Shown here piece after piece: positions 1 to 9,901 of a stretch of DNA of 14,812 nucleotides; the first letter of the stretch is position 1; every line of letters starts with the position of its first letter. Made by a program: the position numbers and the translations under genes. The notes below the pieces were generated by a model. It was not told the DNA's origin, did no database searches, and saw nothing but the letters and a program-made list of their open reading frames with translations. This DNA comes from JBBSDV01 sp038240335. GTDB taxonomy: Bacteria > Chloroflexota > Dehalococcoidia > DSTF01 > JACRBR01. The stretch spans positions 1 through 14,812 of the forward strand of contig JBBSDV010000071.1 in the NCBI GenBank assembly GCA_038240335.1. The letters run 5' to 3'.

Positions 1-1
1 C

Positions 2-403
2 GCTGATGTACCGGAGCCGATCGCCCAGTCACCGACGGTCATCGTCATGGAGTACGTCGGTGACGAGGGTGAGCCGGCGCCGCCGCTCAGCAGCGTGCGC
101 CTCGACTGCGCGGAGGCGCAGCGCGTCTTCGCCGTGATCATGCGGAACGTCGAGCTGCTGCTTTCGCTCGACCGGGTGCACGGCGATCTCTCGGCCTTCA
201 ACGTGCTCTATCGCGACGACGGGCAGCTGCGGATCATCGACTTCCCGCAGGCGGTTGATGCGCGGTTCAATCAGTCGGCGCTGACGCTGCTCGAGCGCGA
301 TATCGAGAACGTGGTCGGCTACCTGCGGCGCTTCGGCGTCGACGCCGACGCTCAGCGCATCGCGCGAGGCCTCTGGTCACGCTTCCTGCGCTCGGAGTTA
401 TGA
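2..403 (+). CDS. RIO1-family atypical Ser/Thr kinase, C-terminal part (5' end outside window)
   Basis: The reading frame is open from base 2, so the gene starts upstream of the window; about 133 residues are visible. The RIO catalytic loop HGDLSAFNVL is encoded at 179-208, with the catalytic Asp at 185-187 and the metal-binding Asn at 200-202. The RIO version of the DFG motif, IIDFPQAVD, follows at 233-259, with its metal-binding Asp at 239-241. An adenine-pocket strand, IVMEYVGD, precedes them. These motifs are specific to RIO1-type kinases rather than ordinary Hanks-type kinases. In eukaryotes and archaea RIO proteins act in small-subunit ribosome maturation; the bacterial role is not settled and I do not assign one. 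The protein is probably cytosolic, since no membrane segment is seen in this part. It is followed by a 141-base gap and mfd on the same strand. Family identity is secure; function is not. Confidence 0.88.
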   Translation, partial: ADVPEPIAQSPTVIVMEYVGDEGEPAPPLSSVRLDCAEAQRVFAVIMRNVELLLSLDRVHGDLSAFNVLYRDDGQLRIIDFPQAVDARFNQSALTLLERDIENVVGYLRRFGVDADAQRIARGLWSRFLRSEL

Positions 404-536
404 GGGACGCGTCTATGAGCACTTTGGTGACGACAACTCCAGCGCACGTCGAGCCCGTTCGTCCGCGGCTGGGCGGTCGTGTGCCGAGTGATCAATATCT
501 CGGTGTACAAGAACTCGATAGAATGCAGCATTCACC

Positions 537-541
537 GGAGG
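537..541 (+). promoter_or_regulatory. Shine-Dalgarno site deciding the mfd start
   Basis: GGAGG lies three bases before ATG 545, a short but workable spacing. It supports 545 over the upstream in-frame GTG at 479, which has no comparable site. Confidence 0.6.
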
Positions 542-544
542 GCG

Positions 545-4120
<3,576 letters not shown>

Positions 4121-4132
<12 letters not shown>

Positions 4133-4582
4133 CAGATCGAAGGCGCATTGCACGCCGCCGCGTTCGCGGGATGCGATGACGAACCCGAATGCGAGGTAGC
4201 AGGCGATCGCATCGCTCCAATCGGCGTTCGTATCGAGCACGATGAGCGCCGCGCCATCGCTGCGTGCGCGCTCGACGAGCATGCGGAGTACTGCTGTCGC
4301 GATGCCCCGTCTCCGGTAGCGAGCCAGCGTCGACATGCGCGAGATGCGTGCGATCCCCGCTGACTCAGGCATCGCGGCACCGGTAGCGACGAGTTCGCCG
4401 TCGCACTCCGCAACGACGAAACAGCCGGAGGCAAACGATGCAGCGATATCGTGGAGATCTGGATTAAGCGTGTGATCGATGGTGCCGAAGCGCTCGAGGA
4501 AGCCGGCGAGGATGATTGAGCGCGCCGCGACCTGATCGCGCGGCTCGAAGGGTCGGACGACGATGCCCGGAGCAGGTCGCAT
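4121..4582 (-). CDS. GNAT-family N-acetyltransferase
   Basis: This 153-residue protein has the GNAT fold signature: an N-terminal beta strand IVVRPFEPRD, a central strand FVVAECDGELVATGAA, and the acetyl-CoA pyrophosphate-binding motif A in ISRMSTLARYRRRGIATAV, where RRRGIA fits the Q/RxxGxG/A loop. It ends with an NADWSDAIACYLAFGF segment matching the motif B helix (typically N.AI.FYE..GF). Members transfer an acetyl group from acetyl-CoA to an amine on a small molecule or protein; the substrate cannot be read from the sequence. The ATG at 4582 is the only obvious start and has only a weak AGG upstream. The 3' end overlaps mfd by 12 bases tail-to-tail, so the two genes converge. Its 5' end faces mutM across 90 bases, where divergent promoters would have to lie. 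Confidence 0.88.
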
Positions 4583-4598
4583 TACCTGAGCTTAGCTT

Positions 4599-4614
4599 GT
4601 CATTGGCGTCATTG
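4599..4614. repeat. Short direct repeat GTCATTG x2 between divergent GNAT gene and mutM
   Basis: GTCATTG occurs at 4599-4605 and again at 4608-4614, nine bases apart. This is close to one helical turn and lies in the 90-base gap between two divergent genes, so a regulator half-site pair is possible. It is short enough to be chance. Confidence 0.3.
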
Positions 4615-4672
4615 TCGCACACGAAAGCGCACCGAAGTTGCGCGCGCGATCGCGTTGCGGTGAAGTGGTTGC

Positions 4673-5599
4673 ATGCCCGAACTGCCGGAAGTGGAGACGC
4701 TGCGGCGTGATCTGGAGGCACGCGTGATCGGCCGGCGGATCACGGCGTGCGCCGTCGCTGAGGATACGCCGCAACTCGTGCAGCTTGTGCCGCGCCCCGA
4801 GTTCTGTCGCCAACTGACGGGACGCACGATCGCCGGCCTCCGCCGGCGCGGCAAGTACCTGATCATCGACCTCGACGACGAGCGGGCATGGGTGATCCAT
4901 CGCCGCATGTCGGGCAACCTCCTCTATCGGCTGCCGGACGACCCGCAGGACGGCTTCACGCGTGCGGTGTTCAGCCTCGATGACGGGCACGAGCTGCGAT
5001 GGATCGATCTGCGCAAGTTCGGAACGATGTGGCTGATCGAAGACGCGACCATGGTGATGGGGAAGCTCGGGCCGGAGCCGCTCGACGCAGAGTTCACGCC
5101 GGCAGTGCTGCGCGCGCGCGCCGCGAGACGCGGCGCGCCGATCAAGTCGGTGCTCCTCGACCAGACAGTGCTCGCCGGGATGGGAAACCTGTACACCGAT
5201 GAAGCGCTGCACGCGGCGCGCATCCATCCCCTGCGGCCGGCGAACAAGCTGAAGCCGGCGGACTGGCTCAGGCTCCACGCGGGCATACTCGCGGCGCTTC
5301 GCATGGGTATCGAAGCGCGCGGCAGCAGCCTCGGCACGAGCCTCCGCGATCACGTGAACCTCGACGGCGAGATCGGGCGCAACCAGGAGACCGTGAGCGC
5401 GTACGGCCGCGAAGGCGAGCCGTGCTATACGTGTGGCGCCGTGATGCTCCGGATCAAAATCGGCGGCCGCAGCAGCGTCTTCTGTCCGAACTGCCAGCCA
5501 GCGCCGCGGCGCTCGCCGGCGCGTGCGAAGCCGGGAGCAGCGCAGACAATGAAGCGGCGACCGGCGAGACCGGTGCTTAGCGCACGGCGCGCGATCTAG
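4673..5599 (+). CDS. mutM: Formamidopyrimidine-DNA glycosylase (Fpg/MutM)
   Basis: The protein has 308 residues; typical Fpg is about 270-290. It removes oxidised purines such as 8-oxoguanine and cuts the abasic strand. The start MPELPEVETL fixes ATG 4673: Pro2 is the Schiff-base nucleophile and Glu3 and Glu6 are the conserved acids. Lys61 in RRGKYL corresponds to the catalytic-pocket lysine, HRRMSG (76-81) to the minor-groove insertion loop, and DLRKFGTMWL to the strand carrying the intercalating Arg/Phe. Residues 160-190, with MGNLYTDEAL, form the helix-two-turns-helix. The C-terminal zinc finger uses Cys251, Cys254, Cys271 and Cys274, and the family usually ends right after CPNCQ. Here a further basic tail of about 33 residues rich in Pro, Ala and Arg follows. 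A weak AAGTGG lies at 4663-4668. The gene stands alone, 114 bases before a HAD gene. Confidence 0.96.
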   Translation: MPELPEVETLRRDLEARVIGRRITACAVAEDTPQLVQLVPRPEFCRQLTGRTIAGLRRRGKYLIIDLDDERAWVIHRRMSGNLLYRLPDDPQDGFTRAVFSLDDGHELRWIDLRKFGTMWLIEDATMVMGKLGPEPLDAEFTPAVLRARAARRGAPIKSVLLDQTVLAGMGNLYTDEALHAARIHPLRPANKLKPADWLRLHAGILAALRMGIEARGSSLGTSLRDHVNLDGEIGRNQETVSAYGREGEPCYTCGAVMLRIKIGGRSSVFCPNCQPAPRRSPARAKPGAAQTMKRRPARPVLSARRAI

Positions 5600-5713
5600 C
5601 GAGAGCGATGTCGCCAGGTTTTCCATTGGGAAGCAGCATCACGTGGCATGCGCCTGACACAGCCGCATGCGAGAATCTCCGAAGTGAGATGACAGCAAGC
5701 AGAGGAGTAATGA

Positions 5714-6331
5714 GTGCCGATCAAGGGCCTGATCTTCGATTACGGCGGCGTGTTGTGGGACATGCGCTGGGACGTGACGCGTACCCTGGAGCTCGAGCAC
5801 GGGCTGCGAGAGCGGGCGATCGTCGAGACGCTGTATGGCTCCGATACCTGGCGACAGCTCGAGATCGGCGTCGGCGATCGTGATGCCTGGCTGACGGAGG
5901 CACATCTCGAGCTCGAGCGCGTGGCGGGCCGTGAGCTGCCACAATTGCACCGTGACTGGCGCGATCGCCAGCATCTGATCGCGCCGAACATCGACCTGAT
6001 TCGCCGACTCCGGCCGCCATACCGGACGGCCGTGCTAAGCAACGCCGACAACAGCCTCATCGCGCGACTCCGCGACTCGCATGGCATCTACGATCTCTTC
6101 GATGAGGTCGTCGTGTCCGCCGACGTTGGAATGGCGAAGCCGGAGCCGAAGATCTACGCGATCGCCGCCCAGCGGCTCGCGCTCCGACCAGAGGAATGCG
6201 CCTTCGTCGACGATCTCGAATCGAACGTCGAAGCGGCGCGAGCGACGGGCATGGCCGCGGTGCACTTTCGCGTCGACCGTGGCGACGACCTCGAGCGGCA
6301 GTTCGCGGAGCTAGGCGTCCGCGTCGCCTGA
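5714..6331 (+). CDS. HAD-superfamily hydrolase (subfamily IA)
   Basis: This 205-residue protein starts at GTG 5714, with GGAG at 5703-5706 seven bases upstream. HAD motif I is LIFDYGGVLWD with nucleophile Asp9; motif II is VLSN (Ser109, Asn110); the motif III lysine is Lys142 in KPEPKIY; motif IV is FVDDLESNV with Asp166 and Asp167. Residues 15-85 form the helical cap of subfamily IA. Members hydrolyse phosphate monoesters or haloacids via a phospho- or ester-aspartate; the substrate is unknown. In motif I the position two residues after the nucleophile is Gly rather than the usual Asp, as seen in the DxGG/DxGN branch that includes YihX-like sugar phosphatases. Phosphatase activity is therefore possible but not assured. 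The protein is cytosolic. It lies downstream of mutM on the same strand, with a 114-base gap, so cotranscription is uncertain. Confidence 0.9.
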   Translation: MPIKGLIFDYGGVLWDMRWDVTRTLELEHGLRERAIVETLYGSDTWRQLEIGVGDRDAWLTEAHLELERVAGRELPQLHRDWRDRQHLIAPNIDLIRRLRPPYRTAVLSNADNSLIARLRDSHGIYDLFDEVVVSADVGMAKPEPKIYAIAAQRLALRPEECAFVDDLESNVEAARATGMAAVHFRVDRGDDLERQFAELGVRVA

Positions 6332-6335
6332 GCCT

Positions 6336-6472
6336 AACGGCGCCGATGCCGTTCGCCTGAGCGTCCGAGTCCTTACGGTCGGATGAAGCCTCAATCAGCC
6401 GCGGGCTCAGAAAGCCCGTGTCTACTCCCGCTGCCACGCTTCTGTGATGTTCATCGGACGGGAGTACGTCCG
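6336..6472 (+). other. Hairpin-rich intergenic leader upstream of copper lipoprotein gene
   Basis: Four inverted repeats follow one another in the 206-base gap between the HAD stop and the lipoprotein start. They are AACGGC/GCCGTT (6336-6341 with 6348-6353), a 7-bp stem with one G-U pair (6362-6368 with 6379-6385), an 8-bp stem with one G-U pair around CGGGCT-CAGAA-AGCCCG (6400-6407 with 6413-6420), and CGGACG-GGAGTA-CGTCCG (6455-6472). None has a following T-run, so a simple intrinsic terminator is not obvious. A structured 5' leader, a terminator without a T-run for the HAD gene, or chance pairing in GC-rich DNA are all possible. I did not match it to a known riboswitch. Confidence 0.35.
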
Positions 6473-6537
6473 GGTTAAACGATTCCAACGTCATACTTCG
6501 GTGTTGGATGTTTCGAAGCAGGAGGATGAACACGTCT

Positions 6538-7125
6538 ATGGAGAACAAGCGCAGGTTCGGCACGCTCAGCGTGACATTGGTGCTCGCAGCGATCGCGCTC
6601 GGCGCGGCGGCATGTGGCGGCGGCACGAGCAGCGGCGATAAGACGGCCACAGCGCGCGCCGGCGCCGCGCCGGCAACGGCGGCGGCGCCAACGTCGGCGG
6701 CGACAAAGGCCGCAACGGGCTCGGCCGCAGCGGGCTCCCCGCAAGCGGGCACGGCTGTCGCCACGAGCGCCGGGGCAGCTGGAAAGTCGATCGACGTAAC
6801 AGAGAAGGACTTCGCCATCGGATTGGCTCCTGCGACGGCGTCTGCAGGCTCGGTAACGTTCTCGATCACGAACAACGGGCCGTCGGTACACGAGTTCGTC
6901 GTCTTTAAGACCGATCTCGCGCCCGACAAGCTGCCCCAGGACACGGACAACCATAAGGTCAACGAAGACGGCGCCGGGCTGACGAAGGTCGATGAAGTGG
7001 AAAGCATCGATTCCGGCGGCACCGGGAAGCTCACGGTCACCCTGACGCCGGGCAAGTACGTCGTGATCTGCAACATCGCAGCACATTACGAGCAGGGCAT
7101 GCACGCCGGCTTCACCGTTCAGTAA
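6538..7125 (+). CDS. Cupredoxin-domain lipoprotein (blue-copper-like)
   Basis: This 195-residue protein is exported. Basic residues at 4-6 precede a hydrophobic stretch (10-25) and a lipobox-like ALGAAAC with Cys26 as the lipid site, giving a membrane-anchored extracytoplasmic protein. Residues 27-83 are a low-complexity Ala/Thr/Gly linker. Residues 84-195 form a cupredoxin domain whose likely type 1 copper ligands are His118 (in SVHEFVVF), Cys178, His183 and Met188, spaced C-x4-H-x4-M in the final loop. It probably carries electrons or binds copper outside the membrane; the partner is unknown. ATGs at 6508, 6526 and 6538 share the frame. AGGAGG at 6520-6525 directly abuts ATG 6526 and sits 12 bases before ATG 6538, which I prefer because it gives the best signal peptide. 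A strong hairpin follows at 7187-7216, so the gene is probably monocistronic. Confidence 0.87.
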   Translation: MENKRRFGTLSVTLVLAAIALGAAACGGGTSSGDKTATARAGAAPATAAAPTSAATKAATGSAAAGSPQAGTAVATSAGAAGKSIDVTEKDFAIGLAPATASAGSVTFSITNNGPSVHEFVVFKTDLAPDKLPQDTDNHKVNEDGAGLTKVDEVESIDSGGTGKLTVTLTPGKYVVICNIAAHYEQGMHAGFTVQ

Positions 7126-7186
7126 GCGGCACCCCGCGCGAGTACAGGTCGTGCATGCCGCAGGGTGCGACGTAGTGCGCCGTAAG

Positions 7187-7216
7187 GAGAAGGGACATCG
7201 AGAGATGTCCCTTCTC
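7187..7216 (+). terminator. Strong hairpin, likely terminator of the cupredoxin gene
   Basis: A perfect 13-bp stem, GAGAAGGGACATC paired with GATGTCCCTTCTC, is closed by a GAGA tetraloop of the stable GNRA class. It begins 61 bases after the cupredoxin stop codon. The T-tract is weak (TTATCC). The stem is symmetrical, but the only gene that ends into it is the cupredoxin gene. Confidence 0.7.
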
Positions 7217-7234
7217 TTATCCGGTGCGCGCGGG

Positions 7235-7240
7235 GATAAT
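7235..7240 (+). promoter_or_regulatory. Possible -10 element for the CoA-transferase gene
   Basis: GATAAT differs from TATAAT at one base and lies 34 bases before ATG 7275, just after the hairpin. No convincing -35 hexamer sits 16-18 bases upstream, so this is a weak call. Confidence 0.3.
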
Positions 7241-7274
7241 CGCGCAGTGCAACGTTCGACAGGCAGGAGGCGGC

Positions 7275-8741
7275 ATGGACTGGCAGGAGAACTATCGGGA
7301 GCGGTTGAGAACGCCGGCGGAGGCGGTGAAGGCGGTCAAGTCGGGTGACACCGTGATGGTGCCGATCTTTCCGCCCGCGACGCTGCCACCGGCGCTCGCC
7401 GCTCGCAAGGATGAGCTGCGCGATGTGATGATCCGGCTCCTCGCGCCGGCCGCGGATCCCGGGTGGATGCGCTTGCCGGATGAAACGTCGTTCAAGGTCG
7501 AATTCGAGCTATACATCGGCGATTACGCGCGCTTCATGATGGACGAGCGGCGCGCCACATATCTGCCGAACCTGTTCTCGCTCGGCATGAAGGCCTACGA
7601 CCAGGGGCGCGAGGACGTGCCCGTGCCGGATGTGCTGTTCTGCACCGTTTCGAAACCAAATCGCGCCGGATACTGCCATTTCGGCGTCCACAACTGGGTG
7701 CAGCGCTCGTACGCGAAGCGCTGCCCGATTGTCATCGCCGAGGTGAACGAAGCGCTTACGCAGGTGCACGGCGACGTCTACATCCACGTGTCCGAAATCG
7801 ACATGTTCGTCGAGCATACGCCGCCGCCGTTCGGCCGCGCAGAATTCGACCGCGCGCTCGAGATGATCGCCGACCCGGCGCGCAAGGAAGGGTGGCGCAA
7901 GCTCGGCGAATCGCTGCCGAACCTGCAGATCATCAGCTCGATTGCGGCGTTGATCCCGGCGCTGTCGCCCGACGACGTCGGCCGCCTGCTGGGGTTGGCG
8001 GAGCCGCCCCCGGAAGCGAGCCCCATCGCGGGCTTCCTGCGCGATCTGATCCGCGACGGCGATACGATCCAGATCGGCGTCGGCGAGCCGTCGCGGGGCA
8101 TGGTGCGCCTCGGCGCGTTCGACGGCCGCAAGCACATCGGCATCCACACCGAGCTCGGCTGGCCGGGGTTGGCGCGGATGTGGCGCGACGGCATTGTCGA
8201 CGGCAGCCGCAAGGAGGTGCATGCCGGCAAGAGCGTCGCCGCCGCCTGGACCGGGTGCGATCCGAACGACCTCGACATCATCGACGACAATCCGCACTTC
8301 GAGCTGTACGACCCGGAGTACGTGCTGCACCCGCGCACGGTAACGAAGTTCGACCACTTCGTCTCGATCAACAACGCGATCACGGTCGACCTGCTCGGCC
8401 AGATCAACGCCGAGACCGTGTTCGGAGGACGCATGATCAACGGGACGGGCGGTCAGCCGGAGATGCATCTGGCCGGCGCGTTTTCGCCGCACGGCCGCGC
8501 GATCACTCTGCTGCCCTCGACGGCGATGGGCGGCGCGGTCTCACGCATCGTCGCGCAGATGGAGGAGGGCTCGTTCGTCACGATCCCCCGCTTCTACGCG
8601 GACACGGTGATCACCGAGTACGGCGTCGCGCGCCTCTGGGGCAAGAACCACCGCCAGCGCGCGGAGGAGCTGATCGCCGTCGCCCATCCCGATCACCGCG
8701 ACGCTCTCCGCACCCAGGCGCGCGCCCTCTGGTGGCCATGA
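7275..8741 (+). CDS. Acetyl-CoA hydrolase / 4-hydroxybutyrate CoA-transferase family protein
   Basis: The protein has 488 residues. Family members move CoA between carboxylic acids, or hydrolyse acetyl-CoA, through a glutamyl-CoA thioester. The C-terminal half shows the family hallmarks: IQIGVGEPSRG (266-275); HIGIHTE (287-293), with Glu293 the likely catalytic glutamate; IIDDNPHFEL (335-344); SINNAITVDLLGQINAE (364-380); GTGGQ (390-394); and the C-terminal blocks LPSTAMGG, SRIVAQ, VITEYGVARL and IAVAHPDHRDAL. After HTE the sequence LGWPGLARM departs from the more usual M.SDG.. stretch, so substrate should not be transferred from well-studied members. ATG 7275 is set by AGGAGG at 7265-7270. 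The enzyme is cytosolic. It converges on a broken thioesterase gene, which may or may not share its acyl-CoA chemistry. Family assignment is firm; substrate is unknown. Confidence 0.92.
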   Translation: MDWQENYRERLRTPAEAVKAVKSGDTVMVPIFPPATLPPALAARKDELRDVMIRLLAPAADPGWMRLPDETSFKVEFELYIGDYARFMMDERRATYLPNLFSLGMKAYDQGREDVPVPDVLFCTVSKPNRAGYCHFGVHNWVQRSYAKRCPIVIAEVNEALTQVHGDVYIHVSEIDMFVEHTPPPFGRAEFDRALEMIADPARKEGWRKLGESLPNLQIISSIAALIPALSPDDVGRLLGLAEPPPEASPIAGFLRDLIRDGDTIQIGVGEPSRGMVRLGAFDGRKHIGIHTELGWPGLARMWRDGIVDGSRKEVHAGKSVAAAWTGCDPNDLDIIDDNPHFELYDPEYVLHPRTVTKFDHFVSINNAITVDLLGQINAETVFGGRMINGTGGQPEMHLAGAFSPHGRAITLLPSTAMGGAVSRIVAQMEEGSFVTIPRFYADTVITEYGVARLWGKNHRQRAEELIAVAHPDHRDALRTQARALWWP

Positions 8742-8822
8742 TCTGGGCGGCCGAAGCTAGTTGCTCGGGCCGAACGGGTGGCATGGGAGCGTCGACGGTC
8801 GCGCGCCCTGGTGATTTGATGC

Positions 8823-9277
8823 CTACGTCGGTGGCTCTGTGTACAGGCGTCGGACGCCGGGCGGCGCGGGGATGACGGCGAGCGTGCAGCGGGAGATGCA
8901 CACCAGCTTCTCCTCCTCGTCGCGGATCTCCACGGACCAGACTGGGTTGTGCGGCCGATGTGTACCGGCAGCGCCGTGGCGCGCAGGACGCCATCTCGTT
9001 TTGAGCGCAGGTGGTTGGCATTGATCTCCTGCCCGAGGGCGATCATTCCTTCGGCGCAGTTGAGGCCGGCCCCGGTCGACGCTGCGCTCTCGGCAAGGAC
9101 GACGGACGCGCCGCCGTGCAGCAGCCCCATCGGCTGGTGTGTGCGATGGTCGACGATCATCGTCATCACGACGCGCTGCTTGGAGACATGCTCGAACTGC
9201 ATCGGCAGCGCACCGCCGATCCACGGCGCTTGTCCGCGATTGTAGGCCTCGAGATCGAGCGATGCGTCTTCCGTCAA
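8823..9277 (-). pseudogene. PaaI/EntH-like hot-dog thioesterase, frameshifted by one base
   Basis: Two minus-strand frames join into one hot-dog acyl-CoA thioesterase of about 151 residues. The first part carries VDHRTHQPMGLLHGGASVVLAES, with the catalytic-region HGG and the following Glu, and reads to PVHIGRTTQ. The second part resumes in another frame with WSVEIRDEEEKLVCISRCTLAVI and ends at the TAG at 8823-8825. Adding one base at about 8941-8942 restores the whole domain, as recalled from E. coli EntH, where GRQNQ is followed at once by SWEI. Without it translation runs on in the wrong frame to 8693. The likely start is the TTG at 9277, with AGAGGA just upstream and the same lead length as EntH. 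An ATG at 9337 would add 20 residues and lacks a ribosome site. Family members hydrolyse acyl- or aroyl-CoA. A sequencing error is as likely as true decay. Confidence 0.85.
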
Positions 9278-9356
9278 GAGTTCCTCTGGCGTCGCATGCT
9301 GGTCACTGTAGAACCGCTTTCGGTGACGTGCAATCATCGAGACTGCAACAACGCGG

Positions 9357-9373
9357 CTGTAGGCCGGCTACAG
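9357..9373. repeat. Inverted repeat CTGTAG / CTACAG in divergent promoter region
   Basis: Six-base arms at 9357-9362 and 9368-9373 flank five bases, between the thioesterase and ferredoxin starts. It could be a regulator site or a small hairpin. No family is recognised. Confidence 0.3.
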
Positions 9374-9400
9374 AGTGCTCGCTTGACGCCCGGTTCCGTG

Positions 9401-9410
9401 CTCAATTGAG
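9401..9410. promoter_or_regulatory. 10-bp palindrome CTCAATTGAG upstream of ferredoxin gene
   Basis: This perfect palindrome lies 62 bases before the ferredoxin ATG and 12 bases before a weak -10-like TACACT (9422-9427). It would be well placed for an operator, but the element is short and unidentified. Confidence 0.3.
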
Positions 9411-9471
9411 GGCGCAGGCTCTACACTAAAGCCGAGACCGCGTACAACCGGGAACAATCGAGGGTTCTCTC

Positions 9472-9762
9472 ATGGCATATGTCATCACCGAGCCGTGCAT
9501 CACAAAGAAGGACGCGTCGTGCGTCGACGTCTGTCCCGTCGACTGCATCTACACGCGCGAGGATGATCCGCAGTATTACATCGATCCCGATACCTGCATC
9601 GACTGCGCCGCGTGCGAGGTCGTCTGTCCCGTCACGGCGATCTTCTTCGAGGATGACGTGCCCGCGGAGTGGAAGCCGTACATCGCGACCAACCGCGCCT
9701 TCTTCAAGGACGTCCCGCCGTCCGAGCGCACGTTCCGCCCGAGGACGGAGCGGACTTCGTAA
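9472..9762 (+). CDS. fdxA: 7Fe ferredoxin (FdxA type, [3Fe-4S][4Fe-4S])
   Basis: This 96-residue acidic electron carrier has eight cysteines at 9, 17, 21, 25, 42, 45, 48 and 52. By comparison with Azotobacter ferredoxin I, Cys9, Cys17 and Cys52 should hold a [3Fe-4S] cluster, and Cys21, Cys42, Cys45 and Cys48 the [4Fe-4S] cluster, leaving Cys25 free. The text MAYVITEPC, CPVDCIY and YYIDPDTCIDCAACEVVCP is close to actinobacterial-type FdxA as I remember it. Such ferredoxins pass electrons to P450s, oxidoreductases or central-metabolism enzymes; the partner here is unknown. ATG 9472 is set by GAGGG at 9460-9464, seven bases upstream. It is followed by a heptad repeat and then two further redox genes on the same strand. 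A FdxA-type 7Fe protein is the best call; loss of the 3Fe character cannot be excluded from sequence alone. Confidence 0.95.
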   Translation: MAYVITEPCITKKDASCVDVCPVDCIYTREDDPQYYIDPDTCIDCAACEVVCPVTAIFFEDDVPAEWKPYIATNRAFFKDVPPSERTFRPRTERTS

Positions 9763-9763
9763 C

Positions 9764-9797
9764 GGTAGTTTGTAGTTGGTCGTTCTAGTTCGTAGTT
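9764..9797 (+). repeat. Degenerate tandem GTAGTT heptad array
   Basis: Directly after the ferredoxin stop come five units, each ending in GTT: GGTAGTT, TGTAGTT, GGTCGTT, CTAGTT (one base short) and CGTAGTT. GTAGATT follows. The base composition is AT-richer than the surrounding genes. A related trace occurs after nuoB at 11191-11210. The function is unknown. Confidence 0.55.
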
Positions 9798-9887
9798 GTA
9801 GATTCGAGATCGCTTCTCGCGTCCCGCATCCAGGCCCGGCTGCATTTGATCAACGACGATAAAAACACCGGCAAATGCGCGGAAGGC

Positions 9888-9894
9888 AAAGGAG
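9888..9894 (+). promoter_or_regulatory. Shine-Dalgarno site deciding the PPOX start
   Basis: AAAGGAG lies seven bases before ATG 9902, an ideal spacing. It rules out the in-frame ATG at 9875, whose extra residues (RGRQRRAH) look non-coding. Confidence 0.65.
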
Positions 9895-9901
9895 AGCACA
9901 C

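Noticed and set aside
479..544. N-terminal extension of Mfd from GTG 479
   Set aside because: The 22 extra residues are unlike Mfd N-termini, and GGAGG precedes ATG 545.
4592..5626. Minus-strand frame covering mutM
   Set aside because: Antisense shadow of a gene with full Fpg motifs.
6332..6537. Cobalamin or other known riboswitch in the leader
   Set aside because: I compared it with remembered consensus elements and did not find the conserved core motifs; only generic hairpins are supported.
6057..7076. Minus-strand frame opposite the HAD end and the copper lipoprotein
   Set aside because: Its Ala/Val-rich stretches simply mirror the low-complexity linker of the lipoprotein, and the rest is Arg-rich without any domain.
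8742..8822. Terminator between the convergent CoA-transferase and thioesterase genes
   Set aside because: GGCCGAA occurs twice here, but as a direct repeat, not an inverted one, and no T-run follows.
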